A stretch of DNA of 6,669 nt from Candidatus Altarchaeales archaeon (GCA_003663115.1 QMZJ01000069.1:1-6669), one strand, 5' to 3'. Shown: positions 1 through 6,134, numbered from the stretch's first letter. Numbers and translations: made by a program. The notes: generated by a model from the letters alone, not told the origin.

Positions 1-501
1 AAGAGGGGATATGAATTAGCTCAGATCGATGAACCCAGATTATTGCAGGTTCCATTTACCCTGTGTGCAGTTCTCGCCCAGGTAGTTCCGGACCTGAATA
101 TGACGGAGATAGAAAAGAGGCTGAAGTGGCACGGTTATAGGAATTTTGATCTTAAAAGATTGGAAAGGAGAATAAAATTAGCAAAGAAATGGAACGAAAA
201 TTACGGACCAGAATATCTGAGGTTTAGAATTATAGAGGATTCGGAAGCTATAAAAATCAAAGAGAAGCTAAACAAAAAGCAGATCCTATGCCTCGGAAAG
301 ATCGCGGGTGAATTGGATAGGGAACTAAAAGCCACAGAACTACATAAAAGGATCTATGAAATCTCGAGGGAGGTTGGTCTGGAACCACCGAGATTATTTG
401 AGGCGATCTATCTTGTTCTGATAGGTAAAAGGAGGGGGCCAAGGGCGGCCAGTCTCATACTGACCCTCGACAAGAGATTTGTTCGGGATAGATTCAGGTA
501 G
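1..501 (+). CDS. lysK: Class I lysyl-tRNA synthetase, C-terminal part (5' end outside window)
   Basis: The frame is open from base 1 to a TAG at 499-501, giving the last 166 residues of a protein that starts before the window. I recognise the C-terminal anticodon-binding helical region of archaeal class I lysyl-tRNA synthetase. It has a segment reading RLLQVPFTLCAVLAQVVPDL near the start of the visible part, and the family-typical ending with LFEAIYLVLIGKRRGPRAA followed by a short tail ending RFR. The enzyme attaches lysine to tRNA-Lys in the cytoplasm. It has a Rossmann-type catalytic core, unrelated to the class II enzyme of most bacteria. The HIGH and KMSKS motifs lie upstream and cannot be checked. 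Full class I enzymes are usually about 500-530 aa, so roughly a third is visible. An internal TTG at 43 is not a credible start because the family-like sequence continues upstream of it. The next gene begins one base after the stop, suggesting cotranscription. Confidence 0.85.
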   Translation, partial: KRGYELAQIDEPRLLQVPFTLCAVLAQVVPDLNMTEIEKRLKWHGYRNFDLKRLERRIKLAKKWNENYGPEYLRFRIIEDSEAIKIKEKLNKKQILCLGKIAGELDRELKATELHKRIYEISREVGLEPPRLFEAIYLVLIGKRRGPRAASLILTLDKRFVRDRFR

Positions 502-502
502 G

Positions 503-1531
503 ATGTTAAGCAAGGACGATATCAAGGGAGTTAAATATTCACTGTCGATGTCCTTATCTTTATATCTGTTGATCCAGGGTGTTTCTCTCCATGTAAGGCC
601 ACTGGCTTTAACCGTGGTTATCTCTGCGGTACTAGCCGGTTATATCGCAAAGAGGATATCCGGAAGGAACTTGATCTCCGCTTTAGCGGGATCCCTGCTC
701 TGTTTTATTCACCTATTTTTCCTCTCGTTTACATATCTAATTACGGGGAGCTACCACATGGCAATGATCCAGAACATACTATTGGCTATGGGATTACTCT
801 CATTTTTACCGTCCATGAATTTGATAGCCGGACTCTTTGTTATTTTGAGTCTGTCGATATGGGCTCTATTCGCGGTTATTGGTGGTTTATTCTCAAGGAA
901 GGGGGATATACAGAAAAATCTCTTCAAAATATCCGGGATTATCGCCATACTGGGGGTCATCCTCCTCATAGATGGTCTGTTTCCGCTAATACCGGAGAGA
1001 CCAGAGTATATACCCAATGACAATACCTGCCCGAGAGGGTATGTAACGACAGACAATCTCTTTCTGGGATCCAGGGCTATACTTCGGGAATATAATTTCT
1101 CTTTTTGTTTCCCGGAGGAACTCAAAGACAGGGTCAGGATCCACACAGGTGATTACGATGGAGGATGCCTTAAAATCAGAAAACAAAAGGGATGCATATC
1201 ACTCGCCTTGATCTCTGTCAGATGGGAAAAAACGGACAAAGGACCCGATATCTCCCATATCGAAAGGGAGATAAAAAAGTACAATCTTCCGGTAGGTAAA
1301 GTATATAGATCCAATATAACAGAGATTAACCTCGGTGAGAGGGGAATTAAAGTTAAGAGATGTTTGCTAAAGATTGAATCCCTGAGTGAATGCTACCTTG
1401 ACCACGTAAGTGCTATCAGGTGTTCAAAGAGCGGGAGAAATATTTATATAGAGGTTTTCTGTGACTGCTCAGATAGCGAGGGATGTAAGGAGATCGATGA
1501 AATTTTAATTAATTCCTTTAAGTGCCAGTGA
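503..1531 (+). CDS. Multi-spanning membrane protein with cysteine-rich C-terminal domain (hypothetical)
   Basis: I do not recognise a named family. The 342-aa protein has about six hydrophobic segments (near residues 12-28, 33-50, 56-80, 86-102, 106-130 and 143-163), then a soluble domain of about 175 residues. That domain holds 11 cysteines (176, 202, 222, 231, 287, 297, 307, 320, 322, 328, 341), which suggests disulfides and an extracytoplasmic location. The basic loop before the last helix (SRKGDIQK) would put the C-terminus outside, but the basic loop at 50-55 fits less simply, so topology is uncertain. The domain begins with a YNFSFCFPEEL pattern and ends with NIYIEVF...IDEILINSFKC. Both resemble the start and final helix of PsbP/Mog1-like (DUF1795-type) domains; this is inference from pattern only. 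I chose ATG 503, one base after the lysK stop, with AGGTAGG lying directly against it. An in-frame TTG at 479 inside lysK is less likely. It is probably cotranscribed with lysK. Confidence 0.75.
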   Translation: MLSKDDIKGVKYSLSMSLSLYLLIQGVSLHVRPLALTVVISAVLAGYIAKRISGRNLISALAGSLLCFIHLFFLSFTYLITGSYHMAMIQNILLAMGLLSFLPSMNLIAGLFVILSLSIWALFAVIGGLFSRKGDIQKNLFKISGIIAILGVILLIDGLFPLIPERPEYIPNDNTCPRGYVTTDNLFLGSRAILREYNFSFCFPEELKDRVRIHTGDYDGGCLKIRKQKGCISLALISVRWEKTDKGPDISHIEREIKKYNLPVGKVYRSNITEINLGERGIKVKRCLLKIESLSECYLDHVSAIRCSKSGRNIYIEVFCDCSDSEGCKEIDEILINSFKCQ

Positions 1532-1534
1532 TTC

Positions 1535-1570
1535 TCTTTTTATTGAATGAATTTTAATATAATAAGTAAA
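1535..1570 (+). promoter_or_regulatory. Possible promoter of the PCNA gene, leaderless start
   Basis: This AT-rich gap precedes the PCNA ATG. CTTTTTATT at about 1536-1543 lies about 30 bases before ATG 1571, the spacing expected of an archaeal TATA box for a transcript starting at or near the start codon. No Shine-Dalgarno precedes the ATG (the bases are AATAAGTAAA), which agrees with a leaderless mRNA. A second candidate, TTTAATAT at 1553-1560, is too close to the ATG. The element is weak and read by eye only. Confidence 0.3.
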
Positions 1571-2305
1571 ATGTTTAAGGCTACGATATCCGATACTAGA
1601 TCGTGGAGAAATAGCATAGAGGCAATCGCAGCACTGATAGATGAGGGGACCCTGCAGATAGAGAAGGATGGTTTGAAGTTAAGGGCGATGGATCCATCAC
1701 AGATTGCCCTGGTAGATCTTGAGCTTCCGGCGTCTGCCTTTGATAAATACGAGGTTGAAGAGCCGACAAGTATAGGAATAGATTTCTCCGAGCTCTCGAA
1801 GATCACGAAAAGATCCAGGGCAGAGGATAAGATAGAATTATCGTTGGAGGAAAACAGGCTCAAGATGGTCTTTATGGGCGAGACAAACAGGAGGTTCAAT
1901 CTGGGAATAATTGAATCCACATCCTCACCGCCCAGAGAACCATCCGTCGATTTTACCTCGGAGATTAAGATCGGTGCAAACATTCTGAAGGAGGCGTTGA
2001 AGGATGCCGAATTGATCAGCAATCACGTCGCAATATTGGCAAATGATGGATTTAGTATCACGGCACAGGGGGATACGGGCTCCGCTGAGATAAAGTTTCC
2101 AGCGGAAAATATAATGGGTCTAAGCGTGAAGGAAAAATCCAGATCGGTCTTTGCCCTGGATCAACTTAACAACCTGCTAAAGGCGTCGGATCAGACGAGC
2201 ATCATAATCCTGAAACTGAAAACGGACGCTCCGTTGAGGTTAGAATATGCCATAGGGGACGGCAGGGTTGTCTACTACCTCGCCCCCAGAATAGAATCTA
2301 CCTAG
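1571..2305 (+). CDS. pcn: DNA polymerase sliding clamp (PCNA)
   Basis: This 244-aa protein has the length and both halves of archaeal PCNA, the homotrimeric ring that encircles DNA and tethers replicative polymerase, FEN1, ligase and RFC-loaded partners. The signature LRAMDPSQIALVDLEL lies at residues 37-52, the interdomain connector near 113-128 (IIESTSSPPREPSVDF), and the C-terminal partner-binding tail YYLAPRIES at 235-243. Basic residues expected on the inner DNA-facing surface occur at 77-83 (KITKRSR). I start at ATG 1571 because MFKATISDTRSW is the normal PCNA N-terminus. An in-frame ATG at 1547 would add eight residues not typical of the family. No ribosome-binding site is visible, consistent with leaderless expression. 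The gene converges with the purine cluster: its stop overlaps the end of a short minus-strand ORF, and its 3' untranslated region is pyrimidine-rich. Confidence 0.96.
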   Translation: MFKATISDTRSWRNSIEAIAALIDEGTLQIEKDGLKLRAMDPSQIALVDLELPASAFDKYEVEEPTSIGIDFSELSKITKRSRAEDKIELSLEENRLKMVFMGETNRRFNLGIIESTSSPPREPSVDFTSEIKIGANILKEALKDAELISNHVAILANDGFSITAQGDTGSAEIKFPAENIMGLSVKEKSRSVFALDQLNNLLKASDQTSIIILKLKTDAPLRLEYAIGDGRVVYYLAPRIEST

Positions 2306-2411
2306 AGCCATAGAGCCACGCCCTTCTAAGTTTTCTTTCCTTCCTCTTCCGCTTTCTCAATTCTTTTTTCTCCTCTTCTGTGAGTTCCTCCCCCTCTTTT
2401 TCTTCCTTCAT
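2298..2411 (-). CDS. Putative small highly charged protein (37 aa) coupled to purQ
   Basis: On the minus strand an ATG at 2411-2409 overlaps the purQ stop as ATGA and opens a 37-codon frame ending in TAG at 2298-2300. A Shine-Dalgarno-like GAGGG lies at 2420-2424, eight bases upstream, inside purQ. Charged residues make up 25 of 37 positions. The first half is glutamate-rich and the second half arginine/lysine-rich, ending in RRAWLYGSR, so a single amphipathic or polyampholyte helix is likely. It has no recognisable domain and I assign no function. Its last eight bases overlap the convergent PCNA stop codon region. The start overlap and ribosome-binding site favour a translated gene in the purine operon. 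Against it, a C/T-rich terminator tract for PCNA would give the same composition by chance. Confidence 0.5.
   Translation of the reverse strand: MKEEKEGEELTEEEKKELRKRKRKERKLRRAWLYGSR
2327..2401 (+). terminator. U-rich termination region after PCNA
   Basis: Downstream of the PCNA stop the plus strand is a long pyrimidine tract with T-runs at 2331-2334, 2364-2369 (six Ts) and 2397-2401. Archaeal RNA polymerase can terminate at such U-tracts without a hairpin, and I see no strong stem. The same bases encode the lysine/glutamate-rich short ORF on the minus strand, so the T-richness could come from that coding content instead. Confidence 0.4.
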
Positions 2412-3238
2412 TTTGAATTCCCTCTCATAAATTCTGCAATGCTTTCAAAGAAGATCCTTCCATCCCCCAGGCTTGGATGTGTTCTCGTCCAGTCCGCGTG
2501 TTGTATCCCCTCTACTACCCTCTCGGGATGGGGCATCATACCAAGAACGTTTTTCTCTGGATTGCATATCCCCGCTATGTCGTACAGGCTCCCATTTGGG
2601 TTCCACGGAAATTCTCCCTCTGCGGGGGTTCCATCTGGATGGCAGTATCTGAAGACGATCTGCCCGTTCTCTATCAATTTATTTAGGTATTTCTCGTCTT
2701 CCCCCCCGAACGTGAACCTTCCTTCAGCATGCGCAACCGGAACCTGCAGAACCTTTCCCTCATCGATCTTTTCCGTAAACGTGCATTTTCCCACGTGCTT
2801 CAAATAGACCGGTCTGCACTGAAACCTGGCGTTCAGATTTGTGGTTAACGCCGCTTCTGGTTCCTTTGAGATTCCATCAAAGCCGGGCAGTAATCCCAGT
2901 TCAATTAAGATCTGAAACCCGTTACATATGCCCCCCACCACGTTTCCATCCTCGACAAATTCCTCTATTTCCTTCATTAGTCTGCTCTTGATTCTTGCGG
3001 CAAAGATGGCCCCTGCACGAATATAATCGCCCGCGGACCACCCCCCGGGTATCATCAGGATGTTGTACTCGAACAGGTCTCTTTTCAATTCCCTGGGAAC
3101 TTCTCCCGTCAGCTGTTTTAAATGCACTAACTCGGCGTTTATCCCAACCTTCTCAAATGCTATCTTGGTCTCTTCTTCACAGTTCGTCCCCTCCATTATG
3201 AGTATGCAGGCATTTGTCATTCTATCCATATTTTTCAT
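2408..3238 (-). CDS. purQ: FGAM synthase glutaminase subunit PurQ
   Basis: This 276-aa class I glutamine amidotransferase domain hydrolyses glutamine and passes ammonia to PurL for conversion of FGAR to FGAM in purine synthesis. The fold signature is complete: MIPGGWSAGDYIRAG at 62-76, the nucleophile elbow GGICNGFQIL at 102-111 with catalytic Cys105, and MMPHPERV at 234-241 providing His237 and Glu239 of the triad. The chain is longer than typical bacterial PurQ (about 225-230 aa). The extra length includes the region around 120-160 and the long C-terminal part ending GDGRIFFESIAEFM, as in the longer archaeal-type sequences. ATG 3238 is chosen because GGAG sits seven bases upstream and an in-frame TAG lies directly before it; ATGs at codons 4 and 7 are alternatives with poorer spacing. 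It is separated from purL by a regulator gene, which is not the usual compact purSQL order. Confidence 0.95.
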   Translation of the reverse strand: MKNMDRMTNACILIMEGTNCEEETKIAFEKVGINAELVHLKQLTGEVPRELKRDLFEYNILMIPGGWSAGDYIRAGAIFAARIKSRLMKEIEEFVEDGNVVGGICNGFQILIELGLLPGFDGISKEPEAALTTNLNARFQCRPVYLKHVGKCTFTEKIDEGKVLQVPVAHAEGRFTFGGEDEKYLNKLIENGQIVFRYCHPDGTPAEGEFPWNPNGSLYDIAGICNPEKNVLGMMPHPERVVEGIQHADWTRTHPSLGDGRIFFESIAEFMRGNSK

Positions 3239-3245
3239 CTATCTG

Positions 3246-3249
3246 CTCC
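3246..3249 (-). promoter_or_regulatory. Ribosome-binding site of purQ
   Basis: GGAG on the minus strand lies seven bases before ATG 3238. It decides between three closely spaced in-frame ATGs (codons 1, 4 and 7) in favour of the first. Confidence 0.6.
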
Positions 3250-3286
3250 AGATCCTATCTTTCAAAATATCTCGTAACCTCCTTAA

Positions 3287-3355
3287 TCACTTATCACAGA
3301 GTATGGAATCCATTCCTCCTTCATTGAGCAAGTCTATTATCTCTCTTGATTTATT
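3287..3355 (-). other. Continuation frame after the ribbon-helix-helix gene (possible frameshift)
   Basis: The upstream ribbon-helix-helix frame stops with TAA at 3337-3339, but the -1 frame remains open and ends at TGA 3287-3289. If reading slips back by one base at codon 60 (3355-3357), within the six-A run at 3354-3359 on the minus strand, the protein continues NKSREIIDLLNEGGMDSILCDK. The total is 82 residues instead of 65. The tail looks protein-like (a plausible amphipathic helix). It could reflect a real frameshift mutation, a sequencing or assembly homopolymer error, programmed -1 slippage, or chance. By this reading the gap to purQ shrinks to 48 bases. Confidence 0.35.
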
Positions 3356-3534
3356 TTTTCTATTTCCCTTTCCTCCCAGATCTTCTTTCTGTTAAATAAT
3401 CCCAGATCCATAGCATATTTCACGAGTGCGGACCTTATAGCCTCCGACTTTGTGTTAAATATTCCGGATTTTATCATCTCATCCAATATTCTTGCCTCCA
3501 TACCCCTAAATTTCAGAGTAAGTGTTGTCTCCAT
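3337..3534 (-). CDS. Ribbon-helix-helix (CopG/Arc-type) transcriptional regulator
   Basis: This small 65-aa protein has the classic ribbon-helix-helix layout. A beta-strand TTLTLKF at residues 3-9 would insert into the DNA major groove as a dimer. A first helix follows at about 12-22 (MEARILDEMIK), then a turn with the family pattern SGIFNTKSEAIRSAL at 23-37, and a second helix running to about 46. A charged tail follows. Such proteins are usually dimeric or tetrameric repressors, often autoregulated. There is no effector domain of the NikR type, so I infer no ligand. It lies 43 bases after purL and before purQ. A TATA-like box just upstream and repeated ATAGT half-sites suggest its own regulated promoter, and it may also control purQ. 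The visible stop follows a six-A run, after which the -1 frame continues for 22 sensible residues, so this product may be truncated. An antitoxin role is possible, but no toxin gene is adjacent. Confidence 0.85.
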   Translation of the reverse strand: METTLTLKFRGMEARILDEMIKSGIFNTKSEAIRSALVKYAMDLGLFNRKKIWEEREIEKINQER

Positions 3535-3542
3535 TCTTAATC

Positions 3543-3570
3543 ACTATTAAATATATAGTTATTTTATAGT
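3543..3570 (-). repeat. ATAGT half-site repeats, candidate operator of the regulator gene
   Basis: Reading the plus strand, ACTAT lies at 3543-3547 and ATAGT at 3555-3559 and 3566-3570. The centres are 12 and 11 bases apart, so the sites fall on about the same face of the helix, one inverted and two direct. Ribbon-helix-helix dimers commonly bind short repeats of this kind in their own promoters. The sites sit between the TATA-like box and the start codon, where binding would block transcription. The region is very AT-rich, so chance occurrence is a real alternative. Confidence 0.3.
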
Positions 3571-3577
3571 ATTTAAA
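3570..3577 (-). promoter_or_regulatory. TATA-like box of the ribbon-helix-helix gene
   Basis: TTTAAATA on the minus strand matches the archaeal TATA-box consensus and directly follows the purL stop codon. A start of transcription about 25 bases downstream would fall near 3548, leaving a leader of roughly 13 bases before ATG 3534. That leader contains GTGAT, a weak match to the anti-Shine-Dalgarno. This implies that the regulator, and perhaps purQ, can be transcribed separately from purS-purL. Confidence 0.45.
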
Positions 3578-5887
3578 TTAAATCTCCCTCTCAACCGCGG
3601 AGTCCCACCTATCCCTCAATTCGTTAAGCGAAAAATTCATATCAATCCTCTTATCTCTGATCCTTATCTCCGTCTCCTTCGTCACCATCCCTATCCTCTT
3701 CGCCGGAACAAGGCTTTCAAATTCCTCCGAATCCTCTTTTTCTACCTCTATCAGCCATCTCCCATTTGACTCAGAAAATAATTTGAAATCCGTCCTCAGC
3801 GCCCCGAGTTTTTCCAGATCCAGTTCAATTCCAAGATCCCCACCGAGCGCCATCTCCACTGCAGAGACCAGCAGACCACCCCCAGACAGGTCGTGACAGC
3901 TTTTAACCAGGTCCTTATCCATCGCCTTCAGCAGGGACTCCATCTTCTTCTTTGTCCTTTCTGGATAGACTCTCGGAACCCTCCCCCCCTCCAGACCGAG
4001 GATTCTGTAGTATTCGGACCCTCCCATCTCCCTTTTCGTTTCCCCCAGAAGGTAGATGAGATTTCCCGCCTTTTTCAGATCCACGGAGATTACCCTTCTA
4101 ACATCCTTGACTATTCCAATACCCATCAGGGTTGGTGTGGGTGCAACAGATCCACTGATGCTCTCGTTGTAGAAGGAAACGTTTCCGGAAACAAAGGGAA
4201 TTCCAAAATGGCTGGCGGCAAAGTAGAGACCCTCGCAACACCTTACAAAGTCCCCCAAGCATTCTGGTTTTTCTGGATTTCCGAAGTTCAGGCAATCTGC
4301 CATCGAGTGAGGAATAGAATTTACTGCGACCAGGTTCCTTACTACCTCTTCAACTGCCGATGCAGAGCCCCAGAATGGATCCAATCTACAGAGAATTGGG
4401 TTTACGTCCGACGTGATGGATAAACCCCTAAAGCTGTTTTTTAATGGTTTAAGTACTGAGGCATCACCATGTGTTTGTTTATTTATCAAACCCTGCATTG
4501 GTTTCAATATGGTATTACCCCGAACCTCGTGATCATACCTTCTTATAACGGACTCCTTGCTCCCGATCCTCGGTGAATTCAGGATCCTTGGTATAATCTC
4601 CTCCAGGTCGGGCATCTCAAATTCCCTTTCACTGTAATCCCTTCCAACAACCCTGTAGGGTCTTTTATACCTCACTCCCCTGATCAGAAAATCAAGATCC
4701 AGGTCCAAAACTACCTTTCCTTTGTACGTTGCCTTTATCCTCTTTGTGTCATCGACCCTGCCGACAACAGCGGCGGGAACATCCCAGAATTTGAAGATCT
4801 GCAGAACCCTTTCTGCATTTTCTGGTTTTACGGATAGCATCATCCTCTCCTGACTCTCAGATACCCAGATCTCCCACGGGGCCATACCCTCCTCTTTCAG
4901 CGGAATCTTGTCCAGATCAACCTCTGCACCCTTCCCTCCGGCGTGGGCCATCTCGCTGGCAGCACAGGATAGACCACCACCACCGAGGTCCTTCATCCCG
5001 GTCAGAAGCCCTTTGTTATTCGCCTCCAAGCATGCATGTATGAGTGGCTCTTTCATTATCGCGTATCCCAGTTGTACGGCCGGTATATCCTTTTCGCTCT
5101 CAGCACCCAGCTCAGCAGACGCAAACGTCACCCCGTGAATTCCATCCCTTCCCGTTTTTCCTCCGGCCAGAATATAGATATCGCCGACATCTCCGGCTCT
5201 GCTGTGAGCAATCTTGTCCTTTCTAACCATGCCGATACAACCAACGTTTACGATACAATTGCCAACATAGGATTCATCGAAATCGACCATACCGGCCACG
5301 GTGGGAATCCCAACCCTGTTTCCATAGGCAGCGATCCCAGAGACCACACCCTTAAATAGAAACCGTGGATGCTTCGTTCCTCTTGGCAGTTCTTTCTCGG
5401 GAAGATCCAAGGGGCCGAAGAATAATGAGTCTACTAAGGCTATCGGCTGGGCGCCCATGCATACTATATCCCTTAAAATACCGCCGATCCCGGTGGCCGC
5501 TCCACCATACGGATCCAGAGCTGAGGGATGATTGTGGCTTTCAAGGGCAACAACATACGCATGTTCCCCATCAAATTCCACAACCCCCGCATCCTCGGAG
5601 ATGACACAGATATTCTGAGGTGCTTTAATTCCGAATATTGTCCTCTCCAGTATCGGTTTAGATGTTTTATAGCAGCAGTGTTCGCTCCACGATTGCGCAA
5701 GGGCCTCAAGCTCAACATCGGTCGGATTCCTCTTTTCTCTCTTGAAATATTCCCTGATTTTTTTCATCTCCCCGAGGCTTAAACCCAGAGATCTTTCCCT
5801 GCTTATATCCTCTAACTCGGAGTCACTCGCTTCCAGAATGTTGATCTCAGAGACGTTTTCTAGAATTTTCCGGTATAATTCTGGCAT
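3578..5887 (-). CDS. purL: FGAM synthase large subunit PurL (small-type)
   Basis: This 769-aa ATP-dependent synthetase subunit converts formylglycinamide ribonucleotide and ammonia to formylglycinamidine ribonucleotide, the fourth step of de novo purine synthesis. Its length fits the small PurL class (about 700-770 aa), which needs separate PurQ and PurS. The N-terminal region carries ILEASDSELEDISRERSLGLSL (residues 17-38) and the catalytic-site motif SWSEHCCYKTSKP at 66-78. The first AIRS-like repeat has ALESHNHPSALDPYGGAATG at 114-133, DLGGGGLSCAASEMA at 300-314 and WVSESQERM at 341-349. The second repeat has SCHDLSGGGLLVSAVEMALGG at 663-683 and LFSESNGRWLIEV at 703-715. Nothing essential appears missing. 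ATG 5887 is chosen because GGTGA lies three bases upstream (inside purS) and no other start codon lies nearby before the conserved region. The 41-base overlap with purS implies coupled translation. Confidence 0.97.
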   Translation of the reverse strand: MPELYRKILENVSEINILEASDSELEDISRERSLGLSLGEMKKIREYFKREKRNPTDVELEALAQSWSEHCCYKTSKPILERTIFGIKAPQNICVISEDAGVVEFDGEHAYVVALESHNHPSALDPYGGAATGIGGILRDIVCMGAQPIALVDSLFFGPLDLPEKELPRGTKHPRFLFKGVVSGIAAYGNRVGIPTVAGMVDFDESYVGNCIVNVGCIGMVRKDKIAHSRAGDVGDIYILAGGKTGRDGIHGVTFASAELGAESEKDIPAVQLGYAIMKEPLIHACLEANNKGLLTGMKDLGGGGLSCAASEMAHAGGKGAEVDLDKIPLKEEGMAPWEIWVSESQERMMLSVKPENAERVLQIFKFWDVPAAVVGRVDDTKRIKATYKGKVVLDLDLDFLIRGVRYKRPYRVVGRDYSEREFEMPDLEEIIPRILNSPRIGSKESVIRRYDHEVRGNTILKPMQGLINKQTHGDASVLKPLKNSFRGLSITSDVNPILCRLDPFWGSASAVEEVVRNLVAVNSIPHSMADCLNFGNPEKPECLGDFVRCCEGLYFAASHFGIPFVSGNVSFYNESISGSVAPTPTLMGIGIVKDVRRVISVDLKKAGNLIYLLGETKREMGGSEYYRILGLEGGRVPRVYPERTKKKMESLLKAMDKDLVKSCHDLSGGGLLVSAVEMALGGDLGIELDLEKLGALRTDFKLFSESNGRWLIEVEKEDSEEFESLVPAKRIGMVTKETEIRIRDKRIDMNFSLNELRDRWDSAVEREI

Positions 5888-6128
5888 TTTTCACCTTCAC
5901 GGAATAATTCTGAATCACGGGATTTGCGAGAAGCCTCCTGCAGGCATCGGCGATCTTTTCCTCCGCATCCTTCTTTGAATCGGCATTAACACCGATCACA
6001 TAAACCTTCAGAGATTTCACATCATTCACGGGATAACCGAGAAGTTTCAGCGATTTCCGAATCGTCTCCCCCTCTGCATCAATAACCCCCGGTTTTAGTT
6101 CGATCCTTACCTCGACCTCAAAATTCAT
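5847..6128 (-). CDS. purS: FGAM synthase subunit PurS
   Basis: This 93-aa small subunit of the PurS-PurL-PurQ complex is needed for assembly and ammonia transfer between glutaminase and synthetase. The start MNFEVEVRIELKPGVIDAEGETI and the end of the core (ACRRLLANPVIQNYSVKV, residues 62-79) match the family closely. Known PurS proteins are about 80-85 aa. The last dozen residues here (ARIIPENSRKRL) extend beyond the core and are encoded in the 41 bases that overlap purL. I start at ATG 6128: GGGGTG lies six bases upstream and the resulting N-terminus is canonical. A GTG at 6137 in the same frame would add three residues and would use part of that ribosome-binding site as its codon. It is the first gene of the purine cluster, about 110 bases after the preceding minus-strand gene. 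Confidence 0.94.
   Translation of the reverse strand: MNFEVEVRIELKPGVIDAEGETIRKSLKLLGYPVNDVKSLKVYVIGVNADSKKDAEEKIADACRRLLANPVIQNYSVKVKNARIIPENSRKRL
5891..5895 (-). promoter_or_regulatory. Ribosome-binding site of purL inside purS
   Basis: GGTGA on the minus strand lies three bases before ATG 5887 and within the purS coding sequence. It supports the long purS-purL overlap as real rather than a misplaced purL start. Confidence 0.5.
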
Positions 6129-6134
6129 CAGAGA

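Noticed and set aside
479..502. TTG start for the membrane protein inside lysK
   Set aside because: The ATG at 503 directly follows the lysK stop and needs no rare start codon. The extra residues add nothing recognisable.
751..1146. 131-codon minus-strand frame inside the membrane protein gene
   Set aside because: The plus-strand frame has coherent membrane helices. The minus-strand frame has no motif and no start signal.
1547..1570. Upstream ATG for PCNA adding eight residues
   Set aside because: PCNA normally begins MFKA; the added MNFNIISK is not family-like and has no ribosome-binding site.
1540..2022. 160-codon minus-strand frame antisense to PCNA
   Set aside because: It is a low-complexity Ser/Leu/Ile-rich shadow of the well-supported PCNA frame, with no family resemblance.
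2701..2707. Run of seven Cs in purQ as a possible frameshift site
   Set aside because: The purQ frame continues normally through it (Phe-Gly-Gly-Glu), with family-like sequence on both sides.
3337..3534. Toxin-antitoxin pair with the ribbon-helix-helix protein as antitoxin
   Set aside because: Neither neighbour is a toxin; they are purL and purQ, and the leader before purQ holds no ORF of toxin size.
3893..4423. 176-codon plus-strand frame antisense to purL
   Set aside because: purL motifs are intact on the other strand throughout. The shadow frame has no recognisable domain or ribosome-binding site.
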